The notes beneath the pieces were generated by a model. It searched no databases. It was not told the DNA's origin and saw only the letters and a list, made by a program, of their open reading frames with translations. From positions 1-63,082 of the forward strand of contig CACEEW010000006.1 of NCBI GenBank assembly GCA_902558705.1: DNA of 63,082 nucleotides, read 5' to 3'. This DNA is from an uncultured Pelagibacteraceae bacterium. GTDB taxonomy: Bacteria > Pseudomonadota > Alphaproteobacteria > Pelagibacterales > Pelagibacteraceae. The translations under genes were made by a program, and so were the position numbers. Positions within the stretch are counted from its first letter, which is position 1. The number at the start of each line of letters is the position of its first letter. Below are positions 37,711 to 46,344 of the stretch, piece by piece.

Positions 37711-37722
37711 CTTTTGACAAAA

Positions 37723-38424
37723 ATGATTAGAAATATAATTTTTTCAATTTTCTTTTTCTTAGGAATAATAATTATTTCACTAATTTTTTTACCTGCATTT
37801 TTTTTACCAAAAAAGATAGTGCTAATTGGTGGAAGGTTGATGGGGTATTGGACCGGTTTTTGCTTAAAAGTTTTTTTATCTACTAAGATTACTATTAAAG
37901 GTAAAGAAAATATGATCACGAATGAGAAGTTTTTTATAGCAGCGTCTCATCAATCTATGTTTGAAACTTTTTATTTACAAACTATTTTTAATTCACCAAT
38001 ATTTATTTTGAAAAAGGAATTACTTAATATACCTATATTCGGGTGGTATTTAAAAAAAATTGGATCAATTTCTATTCAAAGAGATAAGATTACTAAAGAT
38101 AATTTAGGATTCTTTGAAGATGTATCAAAAAAAATTTTAAATTCAAATCAACCACTTATAATATTTCCGCAAGGAACAAGAGTTTTACCAGATGAAAGAC
38201 CAACTTTTAAGAAAGGTGCTTCAAGAATTTATGAAGAATTAAAAATTACTTGCCAACCTGTTGCTATTAATTCTGGTTACGTTTGGCCCAAAAAAGGTTT
38301 AAAAAATTCAAACAAAAATATAACTATTTCAATTTTAAAACCTATAGAGCCCAAGTATTCTAAAGAAGAATTTATGAAAATTTTAGAAAATGATATCTAT
38401 TCAGAATTAGATTTGTTGAATTAA
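37723..38424 (+). CDS. 1-acylglycerol-3-phosphate O-acyltransferase (PlsC-like)
   Basis: A 233-residue membrane-bound acyltransferase. A membrane helix lies at about residues 5-30, the catalytic HX4D-type motif reads HQSMFE (aromatic-Glu variant), and the glycerol-phosphate site is in FPQGTRVLPDE. HX4D is normally HxxxxD. Here the sixth position is Glu, which is common in this subfamily. It acylates lysophosphatidate in phospholipid synthesis. I prefer ATG 37723 over a TTG 9 bp upstream because neither has a clear ribosome-binding site and ATG dominates here. Its stop interlocks with the dnaN stop (4-bp overlap). Confidence 0.88.
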   Translation: MIRNIIFSIFFFLGIIIISLIFLPAFFLPKKIVLIGGRLMGYWTGFCLKVFLSTKITIKGKENMITNEKFFIAASHQSMFETFYLQTIFNSPIFILKKELLNIPIFGWYLKKIGSISIQRDKITKDNLGFFEDVSKKILNSNQPLIIFPQGTRVLPDERPTFKKGASRIYEELKITCQPVAINSGYVWPKKGLKNSNKNITISILKPIEPKYSKEEFMKILENDIYSELDLLN

Positions 38425-39533
38425 CCCTTCATAGGCATTACTACAAAAATGCTATCAAAGTCACCTGGATCCTTTATTAATACTGGAGATCCAGTATCAT
38501 TAAAAAGTAACTCTATTTTACTTCCATCAAGTTGAGATGCCACATCTAACAGATACCTTGAATTAAAGCTGATTTGTAACTCGTTATCAAATTGTACAGA
38601 AAGTAACTCTTTTCCATCTCCACTATTGGTATTATTTACAGACAAGTTTAAAGTGTCTTTAGCTAAATTAAATTTTACACCGTCCTTTTTATCAAGCGAT
38701 ACGGATGCAACTCGATCAACAGAGTCTAAAAAAAGCTTAAGGTCTATTTCTAATTTTTTTTGATTATTTTTTGGTATTACCTGAATATAATTTGGAAACT
38801 TTCCATCAATTAATTTTGAAATCAAGATACTATTATTGAATTCAAACTTTATTTTAGATTTTATATTTGAAATTTTTACATCTCCTTCATAATTTTCTAA
38901 TAATGAACATAATTGAAAAATAGTTTTCTTTGGTAATATTATAGGATCAAAGTCTATTTTTTGATCTAATCTTATCTTTGATATAGACATCCTGTGACTG
39001 TCTGTTGCAACAGCTGTGAGATAATTTTTATTCTCAAATTCTGTTTGATGAAAATAGATTCCACTCAAATAATGTCTTGTTTCGTCATTTGAAACAGAAA
39101 ACTTACACTTATTTAATAATTTTAAAAGGCTTTTTGATTTTATTGAGAATTCATTTTGATTAAAGTTTTCATCTGTTAATGGAAATTCTGAAGCACTTAT
39201 ACAGTTAAGGTTAAAGACAGATTTTTCACACTCTAGATGTAATTTACTTATGTCTGTTAAAGTTAAATTTATTTTTTTGCCAGAAGAAAATTTCCTCACA
39301 ATATCGTACATAATTGCTGATGTAGTAGTGATTTTACCTTCTTCTAAAACTTCAACGTTATCTATTTGGTGTATAAAAATTAAATCTAAATCAGTTGCTG
39401 TAATAGTAAGTTTTGATTTTTCTACATTTAATAAAATATTTGACAATATTGGAAGAGTATTTCTTTTTTCTATCACTCCTTGACAGTAATTTAGTGCTTG
39501 TTGTAAATCTTGTTGGTTAAGGTTAAATTTCAT
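38421..39533 (-). CDS. dnaN: DNA polymerase III beta sliding clamp
   Basis: A 370-residue beta clamp made of three similar domains (about 1-120, 128-245, 246-370), ending in the conserved VVMPMKG. It encircles DNA and tethers polymerase III. Its start lies inside the end of dnaA (11-bp overlap), so expression is coupled. The dnaA-dnaN order is ancestral. recF does not follow here, because the next gene on this side is the convergent acyltransferase. Confidence 0.97.
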   Translation of the reverse strand: MKFNLNQQDLQQALNYCQGVIEKRNTLPILSNILLNVEKSKLTITATDLDLIFIHQIDNVEVLEEGKITTTSAIMYDIVRKFSSGKKINLTLTDISKLHLECEKSVFNLNCISASEFPLTDENFNQNEFSIKSKSLLKLLNKCKFSVSNDETRHYLSGIYFHQTEFENKNYLTAVATDSHRMSISKIRLDQKIDFDPIILPKKTIFQLCSLLENYEGDVKISNIKSKIKFEFNNSILISKLIDGKFPNYIQVIPKNNQKKLEIDLKLFLDSVDRVASVSLDKKDGVKFNLAKDTLNLSVNNTNSGDGKELLSVQFDNELQISFNSRYLLDVASQLDGSKIELLFNDTGSPVLIKDPGDFDSIFVVMPMKG

Positions 39534-40941
39534 TTTCTGTAATATTATACAATATTTGATTTTTAAGTTTGTTTATATTGTCAACCATATCTAGATCTTT
39601 AACTTTTAATTTTTCAATAGTTTTAACAGAATGTATTATAGTTGTGTGATCTCTGTTTGAGAACTCTCTACCAATTTCAGGCAAAGATTTTGAAGTTAAG
39701 ATTTTTGTTAAGTATATAGCTGTCTGTCTTGGTCTCACTAAATATCTTGATCTTCTTGAAGATAACATTTCATTTTTACTAATCTTAAAAAATTTACATA
39801 CAACTGTTTGTATTTGATCAATGGTTACCTTATTCTCATATAAATTTAGTAGATCTTTCAGTACTACTTTAGTTTCAGCAAGATTTGGTAATTTTTTATA
39901 AATTCTTGAAAACGATACTACTCGATTAATTGCTCCAACTAGTTCTCTTACACTGCTTGTTATTTCTGAACTAATAAAATCGGTAATTTCTTTGGATATT
40001 TTCAATTGTTCATCGTATAAACTATTCAAATCTTTAATTTTATTTTCAACAATTTTTTTTCTCAGTTCATAATCTGGTTTTTGAATATCAACAACTAATC
40101 CCCCTGAAAATCTAGATTTAATTCGTTCTTGTATTCTTGATAATTTATTTGGAGATCTGTCTGCAGAAACAATAATTTGAGATCCCTTATCTAACAAAGC
40201 ATTAAAAGTATGAAAAAATTCTTCTTGCATTGCTTCTTTACCATTCATAAATTGGATATCATCTATTAATAAAATGTCAGTATTTCTAAAATACTCTTTA
40301 AATTTAACCATATCATTTGATTTAATAGATTTAACAAATTGATACATAAAACGTTCTGCTGAGATAAACATCACTTTATTATCTTTTTTTAATTCTAGGC
40401 CTATTGAATTTAAAAGATGCGTCTTACCCATCCCAACACCACCATAAATATAGAGTGGGTTATAATGAGAAATATTTTCTGAAACTTTTACTGAAGCTTG
40501 ATAAGCAAGATTATTGCTCGATCCAGTAATAAAATTTTCAAATTTTTTATTTGGATCTATACGATTATATTGAAGATATGAGTCTTTTAAAAAAGATACA
40601 TTTTCTTTACTTTCTAAAGGTCTAGTGTTTTGATTATTACTAATATTATCATTGTTTTTTTCAACAATTTTAAACTCAATTCGAATTATATCTTTTTTAT
40701 GATCTTTGATAATTTTTAAAATTTGGTCTAGGTATCTTGAAGTAATCCAATCACGGATAAATCTAGTAGGAACAGATAACAATACATAATTGTTTATTTC
40801 TTCCTCAAAACTTATTTTTTTAAGCCAACTTTCATAAATATCAGCCCCTAGTTTATTTTTCATTTCAGTCTGGACTGTTAACCAATCAAAAGTTGCTACT
40901 TTTGAATTGCTGAAATTTTTATTTGTGTAAGATCTATTCAT
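39523..40941 (-). CDS. dnaA: Chromosomal replication initiator DnaA
   Basis: A 472-residue initiator. Domain I is at about 15-95 (WLTVQTEMKNKLGADIYESWL), a poorly conserved linker follows, the AAA+ domain III has Walker A GGVGMGKTHLL and Walker B ILLIDDIQFM, and the DNA-binding domain IV ends with the helix-turn-helix signature GREFSNRDHTTIIHSVKTIEKL. It binds DnaA boxes and opens the origin. It lies downstream of rpsT, the order found in many Alphaproteobacteria. The 273 bp upstream hold no convincing DnaA box. Confidence 0.98.
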   Translation of the reverse strand: MNRSYTNKNFSNSKVATFDWLTVQTEMKNKLGADIYESWLKKISFEEEINNYVLLSVPTRFIRDWITSRYLDQILKIIKDHKKDIIRIEFKIVEKNNDNISNNQNTRPLESKENVSFLKDSYLQYNRIDPNKKFENFITGSSNNLAYQASVKVSENISHYNPLYIYGGVGMGKTHLLNSIGLELKKDNKVMFISAERFMYQFVKSIKSNDMVKFKEYFRNTDILLIDDIQFMNGKEAMQEEFFHTFNALLDKGSQIIVSADRSPNKLSRIQERIKSRFSGGLVVDIQKPDYELRKKIVENKIKDLNSLYDEQLKISKEITDFISSEITSSVRELVGAINRVVSFSRIYKKLPNLAETKVVLKDLLNLYENKVTIDQIQTVVCKFFKISKNEMLSSRRSRYLVRPRQTAIYLTKILTSKSLPEIGREFSNRDHTTIIHSVKTIEKLKVKDLDMVDNINKLKNQILYNITENEI

Positions 40942-41214
40942 ATTTATTGGGGGACTCCAGTTAGGGCTATAATAAGATTATTGCAACAAATTTTTTAAAA
41001 AAAAATAAAAAAAATAAAATCTATGATTGTGTAATTTTATTTACTAAAAATAAAAAATCACTTGACAGGAAATTTATTTATAATTTTAAGAAATAAAATT
41101 TGTAATTGAATTTATTATATTTAAATATTTACTAAATCTAAATATTGTTTCATCAATCTATCAAAGTATATATGAAGTGTATGCTTAAAGTTGAATCAAC
41201 TTAAAGTTTATAAT
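40942..41214. other. AT-rich dnaA-rpsT intergenic region
   Basis: 273 bp with no credible gene, and very rich in A and T (a near-continuous A tract at about 40995-41025). I looked for DnaA boxes (TTATNCACA or complement) and found none with fewer than three mismatches, so an origin here is not supported. The dnaA promoter must lie in it. A short imperfect palindrome, CTTAAAGTTGA/TCAACTTAAAG (41183-41206), sits just after the rpsT stop and could be a weak terminator without a T run. Confidence 0.5.
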
Positions 41215-41475
41215 TTAAAGTAAAGATATCTTTTTAGAGATTCTCGAAACATTTCTTGATGCGTTCTGTTTTTTAATTATGCCAGATTTTGCAACTTTCA
41301 TTAATTCTGAATTCAACTTAGGTAAGAATTTCACTGCTTCAGATTTATTTTTTTTATCTATTAACAGGTTCATTTTCTTTAAAGCATTTTTGTATCTACT
41401 TTTTCTTGCTTTATTTACAGAAGTTTGTTTAGAAATTCTTCTTATTCTTTTAATTGCAGATTTGGTATTGGCCAT
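41215..41475 (-). CDS. rpsT: 30S ribosomal protein S20
   Basis: An 86-residue basic three-helix protein starting MANTKSAIKRIRRISKQTSVNK and ending in KQNASRNVSRISKKISLL, the usual size. It binds 16S rRNA early in 30S assembly. No Shine-Dalgarno sequence precedes the ATG, and the promoter-like pair at 41485-41513 would place the transcript start only a few bases before it, so the mRNA may be nearly leaderless. Confidence 0.96.
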   Translation of the reverse strand: MANTKSAIKRIRRISKQTSVNKARKSRYKNALKKMNLLIDKKNKSEAVKFLPKLNSELMKVAKSGIIKKQNASRNVSRISKKISLL

Positions 41476-41484
41476 ATGCGCAGG

Positions 41485-41513
41485 GGTATAACTTGAGAAT
41501 TAATATTGGTCAA
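41485..41513 (-). promoter_or_regulatory. Promoter of rpsT
   Basis: On the minus strand TTGACC (41513-41508) and TATACC (41490-41485) are separated by 17 bp, a good sigma70-type pair. Counting about 7 bp beyond the -10 puts the start near 41478, three bases before the rpsT ATG at 41475. Confidence 0.55.
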
Positions 41514-41525
41514 TTAAAAAATTTA

Positions 41526-42389
41526 TTATTTTTGACAAAAATTACAAAAGAAGGTTGATCTATTTGAAATATTTTTTTTTCTAATAATGCCTTTGCATTT
41601 AGATCGTTTGCAATTGAGTCCCTCTCTTTCATAAACATTAAAATTTTTTTGAAAACTGCCCATTTCGCCATCCGTATTCTTAAAATCCTTTATACTTGAG
41701 CCTCCTTTTTTAATCGCATTTGACAGAACTTTTTTACAATTGGTAATTATTTTTTTACAATCTTCTTTTTTTAATAAATGTCCTTTTTTGGTAGGAATGA
41801 TTTTACTCAAAAATAAAATTTCACTTGCATAAATATTACCAATGCCAGATACAAAATTTTGATCTAATAAAAAATTTTTAATATTTTTTTTTTTACCTTT
41901 AAAAAATGAAAGTATATAACTTAAATTAAAATGAGAGGAAAATGGCTCTGGGCCAAGATGTTTAAATCTCTTTTTTAATAAATTCGAGTCACTTATAATT
42001 TGAAAAAAACCAAACCTTCTTGGATCATTATAAATAATCTTTAAATCTGAAAAAATTATTTCTATATGGTTATGCTTTTTTGGTAAAATTGGGGAATTAT
42101 AAAAGCTAGTATTTGTTAAAAAGTTTTTTTTGTTATTGAATACCAAATGTATTGTTCCTGACATACCAAGATGTAATAAACAGAAACTATTGTTTGATAA
42201 AGACAGAATTAAATACTTTGAAAACCTATCTACTTTAGTTATTTCCTGACCTCTTAAAAAATTTTCAAATTTTAAAGGAATCTTAAATCTTAAGTTTCTA
42301 TTTCTTATTATTACATTTTTAATCTTTTTATATTTAATGTTTTTATCTAGTGATTGTCTTACAATTTCTACTTCTGGTAATTCTGGCAT
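41526..42389 (-). CDS. mutM: Formamidopyrimidine-DNA glycosylase (MutM/Fpg)
   Basis: A 287-residue base-excision repair enzyme. The catalytic N-terminus MPELPEVE (Pro2, Glu3) is intact. The H2TH region includes FVSGIGNIYASEILF and the C-terminal zinc finger is CKRSKCKGIIRKKN plus FFCNFCQ. It removes 8-oxoguanine and cuts the abasic site. It lies between rpsT (50 bp downstream) and, divergently, ubiE, an order typical of Alphaproteobacteria. The same region holds katG and irr, but no direct link is implied. Confidence 0.96.
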   Translation of the reverse strand: MPELPEVEIVRQSLDKNIKYKKIKNVIIRNRNLRFKIPLKFENFLRGQEITKVDRFSKYLILSLSNNSFCLLHLGMSGTIHLVFNNKKNFLTNTSFYNSPILPKKHNHIEIIFSDLKIIYNDPRRFGFFQIISDSNLLKKRFKHLGPEPFSSHFNLSYILSFFKGKKKNIKNFLLDQNFVSGIGNIYASEILFLSKIIPTKKGHLLKKEDCKKIITNCKKVLSNAIKKGGSSIKDFKNTDGEMGSFQKNFNVYEREGLNCKRSKCKGIIRKKNISNRSTFFCNFCQK

Positions 42390-42420
42390 TTGATACTATA
42401 TTCAATATATATTAATTATT

Positions 42421-43125
42421 ATGCAACAATATCTACAAAATAAAAAAGGATTAGTGAAAAATGTTTTTGATCAAGTTTATGATCAATACGACCTAATGAA
42501 TGATTTTATGTCGTTAGGAGTTCATAGATTGTGGAAAAAAGATCTATTAAATATGATGAATCCAACATCAAATCAGAAACTAATTGATGTGGCGTGTGGA
42601 ACTGGAGATATAGCTAAACTCTTTCTTAATTATGTAAATAAAAATTCCTATGTAACATGCGTTGACCCAAATATCGGTATGATCAAAAAGGGTAAGGAAA
42701 AACTAAAAAAATTTAACAACTTAAATTGGATTGTGGCTTCAGCAGAAAAACTTCCTATGACTACAAATTCATTTGATTTTTATACTATTAGTTTTGGATT
42801 AAGAAATACAAAAGATCTAAATAAATCTTTAAGTGAAGCATATAGGGTATTGAAACCTGGTGGCCGATATTTATGTCTAGAGTTTTCAAAAATAGAAAAT
42901 TCTGGATTGGACTTTATATATAAAAAATATTCAAAAGTTATTCCCTCAATCGGAAAATTGATTGTTGGTGAAAAAGAACCTTATGAATATCTTGTGAAAA
43001 GTATTGAAAACTTTGTTAACCAAGATGAATTGATTGGTTTAATGAAAAAAAATGGTTTTCAAAATTGTACTTACAGAAACCTATCTGGTGGAATAGTTTC
43101 TATACATAGTGGATGGAAAATTTAA
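42421..43125 (+). CDS. ubiE: Ubiquinone/menaquinone C-methyltransferase UbiE
   Basis: A 234-residue SAM-dependent methyltransferase. The family opening FDQVYDQYDLMNDFMSLGVHRLWKK and the SAM loop DVACGTGDIAKLF are present, followed by SFGLRNTKDLNKSLSEAYRVLKPGGR. It methylates the quinone ring. It is the first gene of the ubiE-ubiB-coaBC-dut run and its TAA overlaps the ATG of ubiB at 43125 (TAATG). Confidence 0.97.
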   Translation: MQQYLQNKKGLVKNVFDQVYDQYDLMNDFMSLGVHRLWKKDLLNMMNPTSNQKLIDVACGTGDIAKLFLNYVNKNSYVTCVDPNIGMIKKGKEKLKKFNNLNWIVASAEKLPMTTNSFDFYTISFGLRNTKDLNKSLSEAYRVLKPGGRYLCLEFSKIENSGLDFIYKKYSKVIPSIGKLIVGEKEPYEYLVKSIENFVNQDELIGLMKKNGFQNCTYRNLSGGIVSIHSGWKI

Positions 43126-44693
43126 TGTTAAAAAAAATAATTACTTTATTTCAACTTGGAAGAAAGATGGCTAAGTCTGATATATTAAGTATAATTTCAA
43201 AATTCCAAGAACCTCCGTTAACTGTAAGGTTTTTGTTTAAGGTTTTATCTTTTTCATTTTTCACCAAAAAGGAAACAAATATTAATCAAGATGAAGGTGA
43301 ACGTTTATCTAGTTCATTAGAATCAATGGGAACAACTTTTATAAAATTAGGTCAATTTCTAGCAACAAGACCAGACATTATTGGAGAAGAGCTTTCGAAA
43401 AAACTAGAAAACCTTCAAGATAAATTGCCACCATTTTCATTAATTCAAGCTAAAGAATTAATAAAAAATGACTTAGGTACTGATACGTATAATTCTATAA
43501 TTGATTTAAGCGAACCAGTGGCGGCAGCTTCTATAGCTCAGGTACATAAAGCTAAAATTAATGATGATGGCACAATAAAGGATGTAGCAATTAAGATTTT
43601 AAGACCAAACATTAAAAAAATATTTAATGAAGAAATAGATGCAATGATGTTGTTCGCTTTCATAGTTGAGTCACTGATTAAAAAAACTAAAAGACTTAAA
43701 TTAGTTGAAGTCGTTTTCTTATTGAAGGAAATAACAAACCTTGAAATGGACCTCAGATTTGAAGCTGCTGCTGCTAATGAATATTCAGAAAATACTAAAA
43801 ATGATATTGGGTTTAGAGTGCCTAAAATTTATTGGAATTTTACAAGTGAAAATGTAATGACGCTTGATTGGGTAGAGGGCATTTCTATAAGAGAGACTGA
43901 GGAACTCAAAAAAAGAGATTTAAATACAAAAAAGATAGCCGAAGATGTTATACAAAATTTTTTAAGACACGCTGTTAGAGATGGTTTTTTTCATGCTGAT
44001 ATGCATCAAGGAAATATATTTATAGATAATAACGGTCATATTGTTCCTATAGATTTTGGAATAATGGGTAGATTAGACAAAATGAGTAAAAGATTTTTGG
44101 CTGAAATATTATTTGGGTTTATTCAAAGAGATTATCGTAAAGTTGCTGAGGTACATTTAGTTGCAGGACTAGTTCCAAAAGGGGTTCCAATTGATGATTT
44201 AGCCCAAGCTTTAAGATCAATAGGTGAACCAATTTTTGGTCAGGCAGTAAAGGATATTTCTGGTGGAAAATTATTAAAACAGCTATTTGATGTTACTGAA
44301 AAATTTAATATGCAAACTCAACCTCAACTTTTAATGTTACAAAAAACAATGGTTGTAGTTGAAGGTGTAGCAAGAAAACTTAACCCTAATACTAATATTT
44401 GGACAACTTCAAAGCCTGTGCTAGAAAGTTGGCTTAAAGAAACAAAAGATCCAATGACAACTATAAATGAAACACTTCAAAATACATCAGAGGTAATTAA
44501 AAGATTACCAGAGTTTCCTGAAATAATGGATAAAGCAAATCAAGCACTTACTTATTTAGCAAGCGGACAAATACCTCAAAGTTCAAATTCTTACACAGCT
44601 TTAAATACTAAAAAAGCTGAAATGATTGCTTTTAGAAATCAATCTATTATTGGATTATTAGCCCTTGTAATTGTAGGTCTATTGGTATTTTAA
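43125..44693 (+). CDS. ubiB: Ubiquinone biosynthesis kinase-like protein UbiB
   Basis: A 522-residue ABC1/ADCK-type atypical kinase. The KxGQ motif appears as TFIKLGQFLATRPD, the Ala-rich loop as EPVAAASIAQVHKA, and the catalytic-loop region as DGFFHADMHQGNIFIDNNGHIVPIDFG. Two hydrophobic helices at the C-terminus (about 500-520 the clearest) anchor it in the membrane. It assists ubiquinone assembly, probably by moving lipid intermediates. I chose ATG 43125, which forms TAATG with ubiE. An ATG 12 bp upstream adds only MENL. Confidence 0.95.
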   Translation: MLKKIITLFQLGRKMAKSDILSIISKFQEPPLTVRFLFKVLSFSFFTKKETNINQDEGERLSSSLESMGTTFIKLGQFLATRPDIIGEELSKKLENLQDKLPPFSLIQAKELIKNDLGTDTYNSIIDLSEPVAAASIAQVHKAKINDDGTIKDVAIKILRPNIKKIFNEEIDAMMLFAFIVESLIKKTKRLKLVEVVFLLKEITNLEMDLRFEAAAANEYSENTKNDIGFRVPKIYWNFTSENVMTLDWVEGISIRETEELKKRDLNTKKIAEDVIQNFLRHAVRDGFFHADMHQGNIFIDNNGHIVPIDFGIMGRLDKMSKRFLAEILFGFIQRDYRKVAEVHLVAGLVPKGVPIDDLAQALRSIGEPIFGQAVKDISGGKLLKQLFDVTEKFNMQTQPQLLMLQKTMVVVEGVARKLNPNTNIWTTSKPVLESWLKETKDPMTTINETLQNTSEVIKRLPEFPEIMDKANQALTYLASGQIPQSSNSYTALNTKKAEMIAFRNQSIIGLLALVIVGLLVF

Positions 44694-44701
44694 TTCAGCC
44701 G

Positions 44702-45907
44702 ATGAAAGATTTAACAACAAAAAAAATTCTATTTGTAATTTGTGGTGGTATTTCTGCTTATAAAAGTCTTGAAACAATTAGATTGTTTAAAAAAAATAAT
44801 GCTGAAATAAAAACTATCTTGACTAAAAGTGCAAAGGAGTTCGTAACACCTTTATCAATAGCATCTTTATCACAAGGTAAAGTTTATGATGATCTATTTA
44901 ATGTGGAAAATGAAACAGAAATGGACCATATTTCTTTATCAAGATGGGCTGATGTAATAGTTATTGCTCCAGCAACTGCAAATACAATTTCAAAACTAAG
45001 TCAAGGTTCTTCTGAAGATTTAGCTTCAACTGTAATTTTGGCGTCTAATAAACAAGTATTTTTAGCTCCAGCAATGAATGTAAGAATGTGGGAACATCCC
45101 TCAACAAAAGACAATTTAAAAATCCTAAAAAGTTTTGGATATAAATTTATAGGTCCTGTAATAGGTGATATGGCATGTGGAGAATATGGTGAAGGGAAAA
45201 TGTCTAATCCATATGATATTTTTAATGAAATTAGCAGTTTTTTATCTTCTCAATTTAAAAATAAAAAAATTAAAGCTTTAGTGACAGCAGGTCCAACTAA
45301 TGAATATATTGATCCAGTTAGATTTATAACAAATAAATCAAGCGGAAAACAAGGTTATGAAATAGCAAAATCTTTATCTAAAAGAGGATTTAATACTACT
45401 TTGATATCAGGGCCTACTAACTTGCAGATTGATGAAAATATTAAATTAATTAAAGTCGAGACCGCCGAGGAAATGTTTAAAGCCACTCAAAAAAATTTAC
45501 CAACAGATATAGCAGTATTTTCTGCTGCAGTGGCTGATTATAAAATAAATCAAAAAAATCATAACAAATTAAAAAAACAACAAAATTTAAATATAAACTT
45601 AGAACAGAATATAGATATATTAAATTATGTTTCTAATCATAATTCTATGAGACCTAAGCTAGTTATAGGTTTTGCAGCAGAGACTAGTAATTTGGATAAA
45701 AATGCAATATCAAAATTAAAAAATAAAAATTGTGACTGGATAGTAGCAAATGATGTATCTAAGAAAAATATAGGTTTTAAGTCTGATTATAATGAAGTAA
45801 CTATACATTATAAAAATACCCCAAATAAAAAAGAAAAACTTTCATTAAAAAAAAAATCAGAAATAGCAGAAGAAATTGTAGATAGAATTGTTAATCAAAT
45901 TAACTAA
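44702..45907 (+). CDS. coaBC: Bifunctional CoaBC (PPCS/PPC decarboxylase)
   Basis: A 401-residue Dfp protein. The N-terminal flavoprotein decarboxylase (CoaC, about 1-185) has GGISAYKSLETIRLF, the HISLSRWADVIVIAPATANT active-site His region, PAMNVRMWEHPST and the Cys loop GDMACGEYGEGKM. The C-terminal synthetase (CoaB, about 190-401) has VTAGPTNEYIDPVRFITN and SSGKQGYEIA. It converts 4'-phosphopantothenate plus cysteine to 4'-phosphopantetheine for coenzyme A. Its stop overlaps the dut start (TAATG). Confidence 0.97.
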   Translation: MKDLTTKKILFVICGGISAYKSLETIRLFKKNNAEIKTILTKSAKEFVTPLSIASLSQGKVYDDLFNVENETEMDHISLSRWADVIVIAPATANTISKLSQGSSEDLASTVILASNKQVFLAPAMNVRMWEHPSTKDNLKILKSFGYKFIGPVIGDMACGEYGEGKMSNPYDIFNEISSFLSSQFKNKKIKALVTAGPTNEYIDPVRFITNKSSGKQGYEIAKSLSKRGFNTTLISGPTNLQIDENIKLIKVETAEEMFKATQKNLPTDIAVFSAAVADYKINQKNHNKLKKQQNLNINLEQNIDILNYVSNHNSMRPKLVIGFAAETSNLDKNAISKLKNKNCDWIVANDVSKKNIGFKSDYNEVTIHYKNTPNKKEKLSLKKKSEIAEEIVDRIVNQIN

Positions 45908-46344
45908 TGGTTAAAGTATTAATAAAGAAGTTAGATCCTACAGTTCAATTACCTGAATATAAAACTAATGAAGCCTCTGGTATGGACCTTGCCGCGTTTA
46001 CTGAAAAACCTATAAACGTTAAGCCAAAAACATCCTCATTAGTTCCTACTGGATTATCAATTGCGTTTCATGAAAATTATGAAATTCAAATTAGGCCTAG
46101 ATCAGGTTTAGCAGCAAAAAGTAATATAACCGTTTTAAACACACCAGGAACTGTAGACAGTGATTATCGAGGAGAAATTAAAGTTATCATCTATAATCAT
46201 GGGGATAATGATTTTGTTATAAATAATGGTGATCGTATAGCTCAGATGGTATTATCTCCAGTTATTAGGATGGAGTTAGAAGAAGTCAAAGATCTACCTA
46301 AAACAATAAGAGGAGAGGGTGGATTTGGTTCAACGGGTAAATGA
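45907..46344 (+). CDS. dut: dUTP diphosphatase
   Basis: A 145-residue trimeric dUTPase with the five family motifs in order: EASGMDLAA, RPRSGLAAK, GTVDSDYRGEI, NNGDRIAQMV and the C-terminal GEGGFGSTG. It removes dUTP and provides dUMP for thymidylate synthesis. It overlaps coaBC by 1 bp and the ThiF-like gene by 4 bp (ATGA). Confidence 0.97.
   Translation: MVKVLIKKLDPTVQLPEYKTNEASGMDLAAFTEKPINVKPKTSSLVPTGLSIAFHENYEIQIRPRSGLAAKSNITVLNTPGTVDSDYRGEIKVIIYNHGDNDFVINNGDRIAQMVLSPVIRMELEEVKDLPKTIRGEGGFGSTGK

Noticed and set aside
40942-41214. Replication origin between dnaA and rpsT
   Set aside because: AT-rich and next to dnaA, but no DnaA box with two or fewer mismatches to TTATNCACA was found on either strand by eye. 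A computed box scan and GC-skew plot of the whole genome would decide.
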